Shown here piece after piece: positions 8,707 through 18,800 of a stretch of 64,000 bases of DNA; the first letter of the stretch is position 1; every line of letters begins with the position of its first letter. Source of the DNA: JASGCP01 sp965263285 (GTDB taxonomy: Bacteria; Bacteroidota; Bacteroidia; Chitinophagales; Chitinophagaceae); the NCBI GenBank assembly GCA_965263285.1, contig CBDHHD010000016.1, forward strand, positions 124,001-188,000, written 5' to 3'. A program made the position numbers and the translations under genes. The notes below the pieces were generated by a model, which was not told where the DNA came from, made no database searches, and saw only the letters and a list, made by a program, of their open reading frames with translations.

Positions 8707-9003
8707 GGCTACATCTTTTTTTGAGGTGCTGGAAGCATAGATTATTAAATAAATATAAACATGGAAATAATAGGAAATATCTGATGAGGACTGCCCTCAC
8801 CGCCTCCCATTCATTCTCGCTAGCGTAGCGAACCGTAATTTTGTAGCTATTTATCTGCAGGCTTGATTTTTTCTTTGTTTCTTTCTTTTGTATCAAGACA
8901 AAAGAAGGAAAAAGATACAAAAAATAAATAATGAATCTATACCTGAGTCATTACAAAAAACACAAATACCCTCCCACCAGCACCTCAAAAAAAAGATGTA
9001 GCC
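8707..9003 (+). mobile_element. MITE-like element copy R4b, internally deleted, perfect 8-bp target duplication
   Basis: 297-bp element with both terminal repeats. The flanks are CAGAAAAT at 8699-8706 and again at 9004-9011, a perfect 8-bp target duplication. Compared with full copies it lacks the left arm and loop of the central palindrome (it jumps from GACTGCCCTCA to CCGCCTCCCATTC) but keeps the terminator-like hairpin. This copy and R1 define the element ends most clearly. Confidence 0.85.
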
Positions 9004-9096
9004 CAGAAAATTTAAACTCAAAAATACAGAGATTTTTTACAGATAGTTATAACACAAAAGACAAATATTTTTCTTCTATAAGGTCAAATTATATTT

Positions 9097-9125
9097 CTCT
9101 TAGCACATGAAAAAAAGATTTAACC
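9097..9125 (+). repeat. Solo right-end repeat of the MITE family
   Basis: CTCTTAGCACATGAAAAAAA followed by GATTTAACC resembles the right end of the R3/R12 subfamily (CTCTTAGCACCTTAAAAAAG, then GATGTAGCC). No partner left end is adjacent. A similar solo end is at 62597-62624. Confidence 0.45.
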
Positions 9126-9165
9126 TTTTATGGAGTTGCTTACAAGAAATTCGTTATACCAAATA

Positions 9166-9732
9166 TTAATTAGTTTGTGGTGTTGGCGTAACAAAAATCA
9201 CACCAGTTGTACTAACTGTTTTAGTAAATGTATCATCTAGAGTAGCTTTTCCTCCTTTAAGACACAAGAAAAAAAAACCAAATCCCCAAATAACAAACAA
9301 ACCTAATCCTAGTCCAAGCCCTAATGCTAAGCCAAATTTATCTCTTCCCTCACCATAAGCTTTACCTTCTAAAGGAACATTAGTACCATCGACAGCAGTT
9401 GTAGAAACAAATCTCACAGTAATCGTACCTGGTTTACCTAACCCTCTTGGTTTAACAACATTACAAACAGACTGTACAGGAGTATTCTTTGCAATTAGTA
9501 TATTTCCATCCTTATCTTGTACATCATTTATAACAAAAAAATCAGGACAATTGTTTTGAATACTACTTGACCAATCATCTTTTAGACCTACCACAACAGA
9601 TGTTCCTGACATAATCTTTTCCTTTCCTCCAGATTGTTGCATTAATAAAGGAGCTGCAAAATTCTCAATAGAAAAACAGCAAAGTATTAAAACAGCAAAG
9701 ACTTTTAAATAAAAATGTTTAATAAAACTCAT
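9166..9732 (-). CDS. Putative secreted or envelope protein with a glycine-rich membrane segment
   Basis: 188 residues. A signal peptide-like N-terminus (about residues 8-26, ending IENFAAP) is followed by a beta-rich region with the pattern SGTSVVVGL...DFFVINDVQDKDGNILIAKNTPVQSVC and then GKPGTITVRFVSTTAVDGTNVPLEG. This pattern resembles a widespread family of small exported proteins whose function is not established. A glycine/leucine alternating hydrophobic segment (LALGLGLGLGLFVIWGFGFF) near residues 134-155 may span or insert into a membrane; the C-terminus is short and Thr-rich. It is transcribed divergently from the XRE regulator at 9844. Function unknown. Confidence 0.65.
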   Translation of the reverse strand: MSFIKHFYLKVFAVLILCCFSIENFAAPLLMQQSGGKEKIMSGTSVVVGLKDDWSSSIQNNCPDFFVINDVQDKDGNILIAKNTPVQSVCNVVKPRGLGKPGTITVRFVSTTAVDGTNVPLEGKAYGEGRDKFGLALGLGLGLGLFVIWGFGFFFLCLKGGKATLDDTFTKTVSTTGVIFVTPTPQTN

Positions 9733-9825
9733 AGAAGTAAATTATTTTATATGCTAGATAAAAAAAAAATAATTGAGAGAAACATTTTTTATAAAACTAA
9801 ATAATACTTTTAAAATAGATTTTTA

Positions 9826-9833
9826 TACCTTTG
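9826..9833 (+). promoter_or_regulatory. Putative -7 promoter element of the XRE regulator (TACCTTTG)
   Basis: TACCTTTG matches TAnnTTTG and ends 10 bp before the ATG at 9844, predicting a very short or absent 5' leader. No clear -33 element was seen. Confidence 0.5.
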
Positions 9834-9843
9834 TATAAAAAAT

Positions 9844-10245
9844 ATGCAAAAAGGAATTATTAAAGATGTATCAGCAGCAAATATTTACAAGAACATCAGG
9901 AAAATTAGAGACTGGCACGCTTTGTCACAAGATAATATGGCTAAAATATTATCCATAACGCAGAAACACTACTCTAAAATAGAAAATGGACAGGTGGATA
10001 TTTCCATTTCAATGTTGTTCAAAATAGCTGATGCTTTACAAATTAAAGTGTCTGTTTTAATAGGTTTGGACGATATGCCAATATTTAATAATATATCTAA
10101 TAACCAACAGGGAGGAGATGCAAATAATACTATTAATTATTCTAATATAGATACTATTCGTGAATTATACGAACGATTATTGATGGAAAAGGATAAAACA
10201 ATAGCAGTACTACAAGCTACTGCAACAAATAAAGAAAAAATATAA
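9844..10245 (+). CDS. XRE-family helix-turn-helix transcriptional regulator
   Basis: 133 residues with a Cro/C1-type HTH in the N-terminal half: NIRKIRDWHALSQDNMAKILSITQKHYSKIENGQVDISISMLFKIADALQIKVSVLIG (about residues 17-75) shows the usual S-Q-x-x-(M/L)-A and Y-S-K-I-E-N-G pattern. The C-terminal part is Asn-rich and ends in a helix (TIRELYERLLMEKDKTIAVLQA) that may mediate dimerisation. It may regulate itself or the divergent gene at 9166-9732. The strong match is to the fold; the target genes are not known. Confidence 0.85.
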   Translation: MQKGIIKDVSAANIYKNIRKIRDWHALSQDNMAKILSITQKHYSKIENGQVDISISMLFKIADALQIKVSVLIGLDDMPIFNNISNNQQGGDANNTINYSNIDTIRELYERLLMEKDKTIAVLQATATNKEKI

Positions 10246-10443
10246 ATATTTAGTACATTACATAATAATGCTACTGAATTAGGAGCAAGTCAAAAAGTTA
10301 GAAAAAGAGAAATTTCTTTACACACGATATTTGTACTTGGGAAAAAAATACAAGATGCTTTAAAAACCGAAAAAAGAAGGATTGGGTCCAATTCTTATTT
10401 TATTTATATACTATTGCATATTTTATCTCACTAAAATATAATT

Positions 10444-11433
10444 ATGCTAAATAAGACAGACAAATCTAAACAACGCAAACCGCCTGTAATTCTCTTTTTA
10501 ACTTTGCTACTAGTTGGACTACTATTGGTGTCTTTATATTGCAATACTAATCACTTAAATAATAATATCCCAACATACAATAGCAATCTGGATACTACTA
10601 ATACAATAACTAATTTAATAGATACATCTCATTATTATATTGACACAACCTTGAATAACATATCAATAGATAACCATATATATAGTTTAACAGTAGTGCG
10701 TGATAAAATTAATGCTTTAAATAACAAAAGATACCCCATTCAATTACTTTCTAATAGTTTTGATCCTCTAGATTTTATAAATGGAGTCCTATATCATGAT
10801 TCTACTTATGATTTAAGTGGTGTCGATGTAAGTGGTGTCGATTCTACTTATCATTCATCCCCAATGACGATCATTATTACAAATACAAATAATAGTAAAA
10901 TTATTTATACAAAGAGTTTTTCTTTACATGATTTAAACTATATTCGTCTGTATGTGTATCATTTTTTTAAAGTAGATAGTAGTAACCCGAATAGTCAACT
11001 ATATTTACATATTGAACACAGAACAGACGTCGATTACTACACAGATAGCTATTATGCAATTAATGTTATTAATAACAAAATTAGTTTTTTTAAATTTCCT
11101 TTTGTAGAAGACGCTCTTAGCAAATTGTACTTTAGCAACAAGTATGATAGCGTAGTTTTATTTGTTCATTCATTTTGGATTGTGGGTAATGTAGATAGTG
11201 ATTCTTTTGAAGGTCATGAATCTCCACATCGTTGTGCAATAAGTGAATATATTCGCCATAATAATGGTTGGTTAAATGAAAAGACTACAGATACAACAAA
11301 ATTTAAATATGATTCCCCTTATTTCACTGACGAGGATTCCTTATTTTACCAAATTAACTCAAAAGAACCTTCACTTTTAAAAAGTCTTCCAGTTAAAGTT
11401 AAATATGAGGATTTTAAAAAGTCTTCTAGTTAA
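10444..11433 (+). CDS. Membrane-anchored hypothetical protein, 3' end altered by an insertion sequence
   Basis: 329 residues. A basic N-terminus (NKTDKSKQRKPP) precedes one transmembrane or signal-anchor helix (VILFLTLLLVGLLLVSLY, about residues 15-33); the rest is Asn/Ser/Thr/Tyr-rich and probably extracytoplasmic. No family was recognised. The TAA stop (11431-11433) belongs to the end sequence TTAAACTCAAACCC of the adjacent IS remnant, which recurs at 40686, so the native C-terminus was probably longer and the last residues (KSSS) abut the insertion. It may therefore be a truncated gene. The XRE regulator lies 198 bp upstream. Confidence 0.55.
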   Translation: MLNKTDKSKQRKPPVILFLTLLLVGLLLVSLYCNTNHLNNNIPTYNSNLDTTNTITNLIDTSHYYIDTTLNNISIDNHIYSLTVVRDKINALNNKRYPIQLLSNSFDPLDFINGVLYHDSTYDLSGVDVSGVDSTYHSSPMTIIITNTNNSKIIYTKSFSLHDLNYIRLYVYHFFKVDSSNPNSQLYLHIEHRTDVDYYTDSYYAINVINNKISFFKFPFVEDALSKLYFSNKYDSVVLFVHSFWIVGNVDSDSFEGHESPHRCAISEYIRHNNGWLNEKTTDTTKFKYDSPYFTDEDSLFYQINSKEPSLLKSLPVKVKYEDFKKSSS

Positions 11434-12197
11434 ACTCAAACCCAGCGATTTTAGGTAATATGTAAATTTAATTTTTCTAATAATAACCGAGTTGTTTTAT
11501 CTATTTCTGGTATAAATGATTTATCTCCGATGGCTACTTTTTTTATGTTTGTTAAATGTAAAATAATATCCCTAATAGAGAATCGTTTAGTTAATCCATT
11601 TGTTTTAACTAATTCTACAATTTTATAAAGTATCTGCATAGCGATATGATTAATAAACATCCGAGCTTCTAGTGAGGCATCACTTTGCATATAAGTCATT
11701 TGAGACATAATGGTATTTTTATAATGGAGACCATAAAAAATATTGTTCTATTTCACTTCTACTTTTATATTGTATATAAATTTCTTCAGCTAATACTTCG
11801 GTTTGATTGGCAAGTAAAGCAATAGTACCCATTTGACTTTCTTTTATCGCATATTAATCTGAAGTATACCGTTCAGGAAACTTAGCAATCCTATTTAAAT
11901 AATCTACCCTTTCTTCTTCTTTTAAATTCCCATTCAGATATATGTAAATATTTCCTTTGTCTATTGTTTGTTGCGTATAAAAAACATACCTGTCTCTAAA
12001 TTTAAAATATTTATTAGAAAAGTAATATTGGATAATAAATTGTATGAGACACAACTGTTATTTCTTCGTAAAGGAATAATATATTTCATTTGTAATGCAT
12101 TTAATTGTTCAATATTAGATTCAGAATAAAAACCTTTATCTGATATATATAAAGCATTTGTTAGTTCACTTTCAATCATTGTATTCTTTAAAGACAT
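11430..12197 (-). mobile_element. IS1634/IS4-like insertion sequence remnant (3' part of transposase)
   Basis: On the minus strand, fragments of one transposase can be read in order: LYISDKGFYSESNIEQL and YIIPLRRNN (central part with a catalytic Asp), then after a frameshift KFRDRYVFYTQQ...LNRIAKFPERYTSD, an in-frame stop, YAIKESQMGTIALLANQTEVLAEEIY and YKSRSEIEQYF (the Glu region), and finally the ORF 11451-11708 (ARMFINHIAMQILY...LLEKLNLHIT). Several stops and frameshifts show it is dead. The left end TTAAACTCAAACCC at 11430 is also found at 40686, where the N-terminal part of a related transposase lies on the other strand. Confidence 0.7.
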
Positions 12198-12216
12198 AAC
12201 TAAATTTAGTGTGAGA
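12193..12216 (+). repeat. 24-bp end repeat, copy 1 (imperfect)
   Basis: GACATAACTAAATTTAGTGT plus GAGA: one mismatch near its start to the 24-bp sequence found at 40922-40945 and, inverted, at 12730-12753 and 61004-61027. It truncates the transposase remnant to its left and leads, after 20 bp, into MITE copy R5. It looks like the end of another element. Confidence 0.6.
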
Positions 12217-12236
12217 AAAAATTTAGGTTACTAAAA

Positions 12237-12680
12237 GGCTACATCTTTTTTTTGAGGTGCTGGCGGGAGGGCATTTGTGTTTTTTGTAATTACTCAGGTA
12301 TAGGTTTATCATGTATTTTTTATATCTTTTTCTTTCTTTTGTCTTGATACAAAAGAAAGAAACAAAGAAAAAATCAAGCCTGCAGATAAAGAGCTACAAA
12401 ACTACGGTTCGCTACGCTAGCGAGAATGAATAGGAGGCGGTTAGGTATGAATCGTTATGATGAGCTTATCCATAGTGATCTTTTATGTACATACTTTATG
12501 CTCATCATAACGATTCGTATACAAAAACTTCCGCCCCCACATTCTCGCTGATCGCTTCGCTCACCTCGTTTTGTAACGCTCTTTATCTGAGGGCAGTCCT
12601 CATCAGACATTTCCTATTATTTCCATGTTTATATTTATCTAATAATCCATGCTTCCAGCACCTTAAAAAAAGAGGTAGCC
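12237..12680 (-). mobile_element. MITE-like element copy R5 (reverse orientation), left of the NRPS gene
   Basis: A full 444-bp copy in the opposite orientation to R1, with the terminator-like hairpin near 12340-12365 and the long palindrome near 12400-12570. The flanks TACTAAAA and CATATAAA do not match, so there is no target duplication; this copy has probably taken part in recombination with another copy. It lies between two facing copies of the 24-bp end repeat. Confidence 0.8.
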
Positions 12681-12729
12681 CATATAAAATTGTGCAAATA
12701 TCCATTTTCTTTTGTATTTTTGCATAGTC

Positions 12730-12753
12730 CCTCACACTAAATTTAGTTATGCC
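12730..12753 (-). repeat. 24-bp end repeat, copy 2
   Basis: On the minus strand it begins GGCATAACTAAATTTAGTGT, identical to 40922-40945. It lies directly beside the 23-bp direct repeat 12754-12776. It contains the palindrome ACTAAATTTAGT. Confidence 0.75.
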
Positions 12754-12776
12754 ATAATTATTACTAATCTCAACAA
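12754..12776. repeat. 23-bp direct repeat flanking the NRPS gene, left copy
   Basis: ATAATTATTACTAATCTCAA plus CAA, identical to 40659-40681. This copy lies 27 bp beyond the NRPS stop codon; the other contains the -33 part of the NRPS promoter. The two copies are in the same orientation and enclose the whole gene. Confidence 0.8.
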
Positions 12777-12803
12777 GCAATCAAATCTATTTATGTCTGC
12801 AGA

Positions 12804-15800
12804 TTACAATTCTTTGTTTGCATCTTTTAACAATGCTCTTTGATTAATAACATCTATTATTTCATCATCTTTTTTAATGATATCTTGATGACTAACTTGC
12901 ATTTCTATTACCTCAATATTTTCTATAGGAACATATTTATCTACATTATTATAAGACAATGATAGTTTGTATTCAGCTTGAAAAGAATCGGCAATTTCAT
13001 TTTTATCAGATAGCATCGCTTTAAACAAAACACAACGGCTATATATTAGTTTGCCAATTAACGCATCATTATGAAGTTTTTCTTCAATAGATCTATTAGC
13101 TATTACTCTTTGTTTATAATCTTCATCTACATTCAAATTGCCTAACAATTCATTTAATGGTTGTTCTCGCAAACTCAGATCTTTTTTGTTTAAAATATTT
13201 ATTAGCGTTTCATCTACTACAATAGTGTCTAATAGATAAACAACAATATCTTTAATACCTTGTTGTTCTAAATGATAAGCCATTTCTAATGCTATATTAC
13301 CTCCTAATGACCAACCTAATAAAACACAAGGCTCTATTGTTGTATTCTTTTTAATTTCATGTAGGTAGTGCTTGGCTAATAGACTTATCTCACTCATCTT
13401 ATTATCTGAAAATAAATTATAATTATCAATGCCATAACATCTATAAGATTCTTGTAATCTATACGCCATATTATAATACACCTCTGCACCTACTCCTCCA
13501 GGATGTATCATATAAATTGCTTGTTTAGCTACACTATTGTTTAGCATTAAAATTAAGTCAAATGAAGTTTTTTTATAATTCGCCTGAACTGCCAATTCTC
13601 TAATAGTAGGGTATTTAAAAATATCTGCTACACTTAAAAATGTACCTAACTCCCTATTTAAAAGATTCGCCAATCTAATCGACAAAATACTATTACCCCC
13701 AAGTCTAAAAAAGCTATTATTTACACTTATGGTATTAGGCTCAAGCGATAATAATATAGCAAAAATCTGTAATATTCGTAATTCTAATTTATTAGCTGGA
13801 GCTTGAATATTCTCTCCTACAAAATTAACTTCCATGTTCAACAATATCTTTCTATCCAACTTGCCATTCACCGTTAAAGGCATCTGTTCTATTTGCAACA
13901 ATCTGGTAGGCACCATGTATTCTGGTAATTGCTTAGAGAGATAACTTCTCAATTCTTCAATATCTACCTGTTCATTAGCCACAAAATATCCCACTAAGTA
14001 TTTATTATTTCCTTTCTCATTAAGCAATACCACCACTTGTTCAATAACTTGTTCATCCTTTAATCCTTCAATCCTAGTCTGAAACCCTTGAATCCTATTC
14101 TCTATCTCCCCTAATTCAATTCTATAGCCTCTTATCTTTACTTGAAAATCATTCCTACCTATATATTCAATATTGCCATCGGGTAGCATTCGCACTAAAT
14201 CTCCTGTTTTATACAATCTATTATTTATATTTTTCTTTTTATCTTCTTCTGTTTGAAAAGGATTGCTAATAAATTTTTCTGCGGTTAGTTCGGGTCTATT
14301 CAAATACCCTCTTGCCAAGCCATCACCTCCAATGTATAATTCACCTATAGATCCTATTGGCAATAAATGTAGACTATTATTTAATACGTATATAGACTTA
14401 TTATCTATAGGCTTCCCTATATTATTATTGATATCACCCATGCTATAATGATGCATAGTAGCGCACACTGTAATTTCAGTGGGCCCATACGCATTAAATA
14501 CTTCTATCTCTTGTTCATAATACCTTTTTATTATATCTATATTGGGTGATTCTCCTGCTAATATTATTTTATCAAGAGACAAAAAAACATCTTTTTGTAA
14601 AATAGCTGGAGGTAAAGTGGCTATTTCTATATTATTAACTTGAATATAATTTGCTAATAGATAAAAGTCTTGTTGTATATCTGAAGATATGAGATAAGAG
14701 GTGTGCCCATTGCAAATAGAGACAAATAGCTCAGAAACAAATGCATCAAAAGAATAATTAGCATATAACAATAATCTAAAAATCTTATTTTCTTTTATAG
14801 GCACTAACCATATTCTACTCTGTGCCATTTGAAGATTTATTACTGAACTATGTTCTATCATCACTCCTTTAGGATTTCCTGTTGTTCCAGAGGTATAAAT
14901 AATATAAGCTAAGGAATGAGAACTAATGGTTAATGGTAAATGGTTAATAGTTAATGAATATAATTCTTTTAGAAATTGTTCATCTGTTACATTAACAATT
15001 GGAAACTGAACATTTTCAGTTTCCAATTTGCAATTTGTAATTAAACATTTAGGCTGAGTATCCTGTAAAATAAAAAATACCCTCTCTTCTGGATACTCAG
15101 GAGAAATAGGACAATAAGCAGCTCCGCTTTTAAGCACTCCTAGAATAGCAATAATCATCCATTCGCTTCGCTCTAACAACAAACAAATAATATCGTCTGT
15201 TTTAGTATTATAATTATTATATAAATAATGTGCTAACTGATTCGCTTTGTTGTTTAACTCTTGGTAGGTTAGTTGCTTCTCTTCAAATACCACCGCTATA
15301 TTATTTGGCGTTCTTGCTACTTGCTCTTCAAACAGCCGGTGTATGGTTTTATCTTTAGGATACTCTTTTTCTGTTTTGTTATAGTCGTATACAAGATAAT
15401 TGTATTCTTCATTATCTATCAATCTAAGTTCTTGTTCTAATTTATTATAACAAATAGGGATTTGTTGTAATAGCAAAGACATTAATTTTAATAGCCTTTC
15501 TATTTGCTTCTCCTCAAACAACTCGCTCGCATATTTGATTTCTACACTAAGCACACTATCTTTCTCATAAGCCAATACAGTCAATGGATAATCTGTCTTT
15601 TCTACTGAAGATAAAAATATAGGTGTTAATGTATTAGCTTCTTGATTGTCTTTCTTAATAGGTATAGGATAATTCTCGTACACTACCATGGTAGCAAATA
15701 AACGATCTGAGGTATTACTATTTAAACTACTTAAATTAGTGTGCGTTAGCTGATTTAATTGCTCCGTATCTTTCTGAATATTCTTTAATATATTTAATAT

Positions 15801-18800
15801 GCTCTCATTAGAATCATGTCGCACTACCAAAGGTAGTGTGTTAATATACAAGCCTACCGATTGCTCTATATCATTAATTGGTAACCCTCTGCCTGAAAGC
15901 GTTATACCAATAATATTCTCATGTCTATTGTCATATACACTTAATGCTTTGTTCCAACACCACATGATTACATTACTCCAGGTAAGTCCTTCTTGTTTAA
16001 TAAAACTTGACAAAGCACTATATTCTTTATTCTTTATCTTGATAATTTTTGATATAGACTCTTGAATAAATTTATAGTCTAATAGATTAATATCACTAGT
16101 CCCTTGCTTTCTCAATCCCCTTACATCTATCGTTCTTTCTACACCAGATAGATAATTCGCCCACCATTTATCATGTGTATTATTTTTACTTTTTGCTTGC
16201 AGATATTCTTGTGCCCTCAAATATGCTTGATCCTCTAACAGTTCAACTGGTGTATTTTGATTTATTAAACTGTTATAAAATTCATGAATATAATTTAATA
16301 AATTAGGATTACTCCATCCATCACTTATTGCATGATGGTTACTATATAAAACCACAAACTCTTCTTTATCTACTTGTATCAAATAAACCCTTAATAAATT
16401 ACCCTTTGCTAAATCATAGTCCTCTTTCCTATCTGCTATTCGAATAGCTTCTATCGCTTTTTCTTTATTTCTCTTATCCTGAATATCTCTAAATCTATAA
16501 TCTAATGTTGCCTTCTTATCTATAATCTGCACTACCTCTTCTTCCCAATTAAACCGAACTCTTAGCCCAGGATAACGATCCAATGCTTGTTGCCATGACT
16601 GAATAAAATAATCCTCATTCACTTGGCTTTTATATTTCCATAATAACTGAACCTTATACGCATCGTCTCCTTCAGACTTACTCAAATAATGATAGATAAA
16701 TCCTGCTTGCAAACTATTGGTTACATAAATGGCTTGTATCTCCTTTTCTTTTTGCAATCTATTAAGTAAATCTTTTCTTATTATATAATTTGTATCACTT
16801 AGAGTAAGATAAGATCTATTGACTGACTGAATATAATTGGCAATAGCAATCATTTCTTGCTTAAAATATATCGAAACATTATCTATATATTCCTTAGTCA
16901 GCCTTCCTCGTATTGAAAATTCTAAAATACCATTTTTAAACACTCCCCCATTGATATCTAACCAAAGATTGCTTTTATTTTTATTAGATACCGACATCCC
17001 ACTTGATTCATTTGTTAAAAACCAATCTTGTTGCTCTTCTTTCTTAAATACCCCCAAGTAGTTAAAGCTAATCTTTGGCAAATGCTTATACCCTCTTATA
17101 AATCCATAGCCAATACCTTTATTGGGGATTCTTCGCAACTCCTCCTTTACTTCAACAATTGACTCTTGCACATTATCATATATAGGCAAATGAATAGGTA
17201 TAATACTCGTAAACCAGCCCATTGTCTTAGAAATATCTATATCGTCTTGTAACGACTCTCTCCCATGACCTTCTAATAAAATAGATATTTCTTTCTCATC
17301 AAATAACTTTCCCAAAGCTCTTGCTAAAGCAGTTAACAACAAATCGTTTATCTCTGTATGAAATACTTGATTCGCAGATAATAACAAATAACTAGTTATA
17401 TCTCTATCTATTGCAATAGTTGTAATATAATCCTCTTCTTGTATAGTAGTCTTTGATAAGAGTTTTATTATATTTTCTTGGACTTTATTCTCTATCCCTT
17501 CCCAATAGGTCAACTCATTGGGATATTTTATTATGTACTCTTTCCCCAAGTTTGCCCATTGTCGATAGCTGGTTCGTTTAGCTAATAGCTTCTTGCCTGT
17601 ATACACTGTTTCTATATCTTCCAACAAAATACGCCAACTCACTGCATCAATAATAAGATGATGTGCAGCAATAAATATTCTCGCTGTCTTATTTTTATAG
17701 CCATGAATATAAGCTATTTGATAAGTCTTACTCTCGTAGATGTTAAACCCATCTTGCCAACTCGTGTATTGCCTTTTTAATTTCTCTTCAAATGCAGTAG
17801 TCCCCTCTTGCTCATTCCATTTAGAAACATCAAGTACTTCTAATGGTATTACTTCTTTCTCACTATCATAATATTGAATCATATTTCCTTCTGTATCTTT
17901 TCTATAGGTAAGTCTGAATGCATCATGCTGTTCAACAATTTTTTCTATCGCTATCTTCAATTTTTCTATTTCTAATTCTGGGGACTCTATTAAAAAAGAT
18001 TGATTATAATGATGCTCATTCGTTAGTTTTAATTCAAAGAAATATTGTTGTATGGGCAATAAGGACAACTCGCCTGATAGTTTACCTTGTTCAGATAGAT
18101 ACACTTTAATTTGATGGTTACTCAATACCTGTGCTACCATTCTTTCGATGGTTCTATGTTCAAAAACATCCTTCACACTTAATTCTTTTCCTAACTCACT
18201 TCTCACTCTGCTACTCAACTGAATAGATTTAATGCTATCTCCACCTACCATAAAAAAATCATCTTGTACACCAATACTGTTATTTCCTAATAATTTCTCC
18301 CAAATAGATAGTAGCTGTTGTTCTAATTCATTTTTAGGTGCTTTGTATTCTTTGCTATCAGTAAGGTTATATTCTATGGCTAACAATGCCTTTCTATCCA
18401 ATTTGCCATTCACCGTTAAAGGCATCTGCTCTATTTGCAACAGCCCTGTAGGCACCATATAGTCAGGCAATTGCTTAGACAGATAGCTTCTCAATTCTTC
18501 TACATCTACCTGCTCCTTAGCAACAAAATATCCCACTAAGTATTTATTATCTCCTTTCTCATCAACCAATACCACAGCTTGTTCTATCATCCTAAAATCC
18601 TGAAATCCTTGAATCCTATTCTCTATCTCTTCTAATTCAATTCTATAGCCCCTTATCTTCACTTGAAAATCATTCCTGCCTATATATTCAATATTGCCAT
18701 CAGGTAGCATTCGCACTAAATCGCCTGTTTTATACAGCCTACTATTTCTATTTTTCTTTTTTTCTTCTTCTGTTTGAAAAGGGTTTTTAATAAATCGTTC

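Noticed and set aside
12485..12727. Recurring ORFs inside MITE copies (MYILxAHHNDSYTKTSA... and SxVLIQKKETKKKSSLQI... types, also near 8672, 40952, 46954, 53854, 60607)
   Set aside because: They repeat only because the element repeats, vary in length and frame between copies, lack promoters and run over palindrome and hairpin DNA; nothing suggests real proteins.
12754..12776. Second functional NRPS-type promoter after the gene
   Set aside because: Only the -33 half and spacer are duplicated; the -7 position holds GGCATAAC, which does not fit TAnnTTTG.
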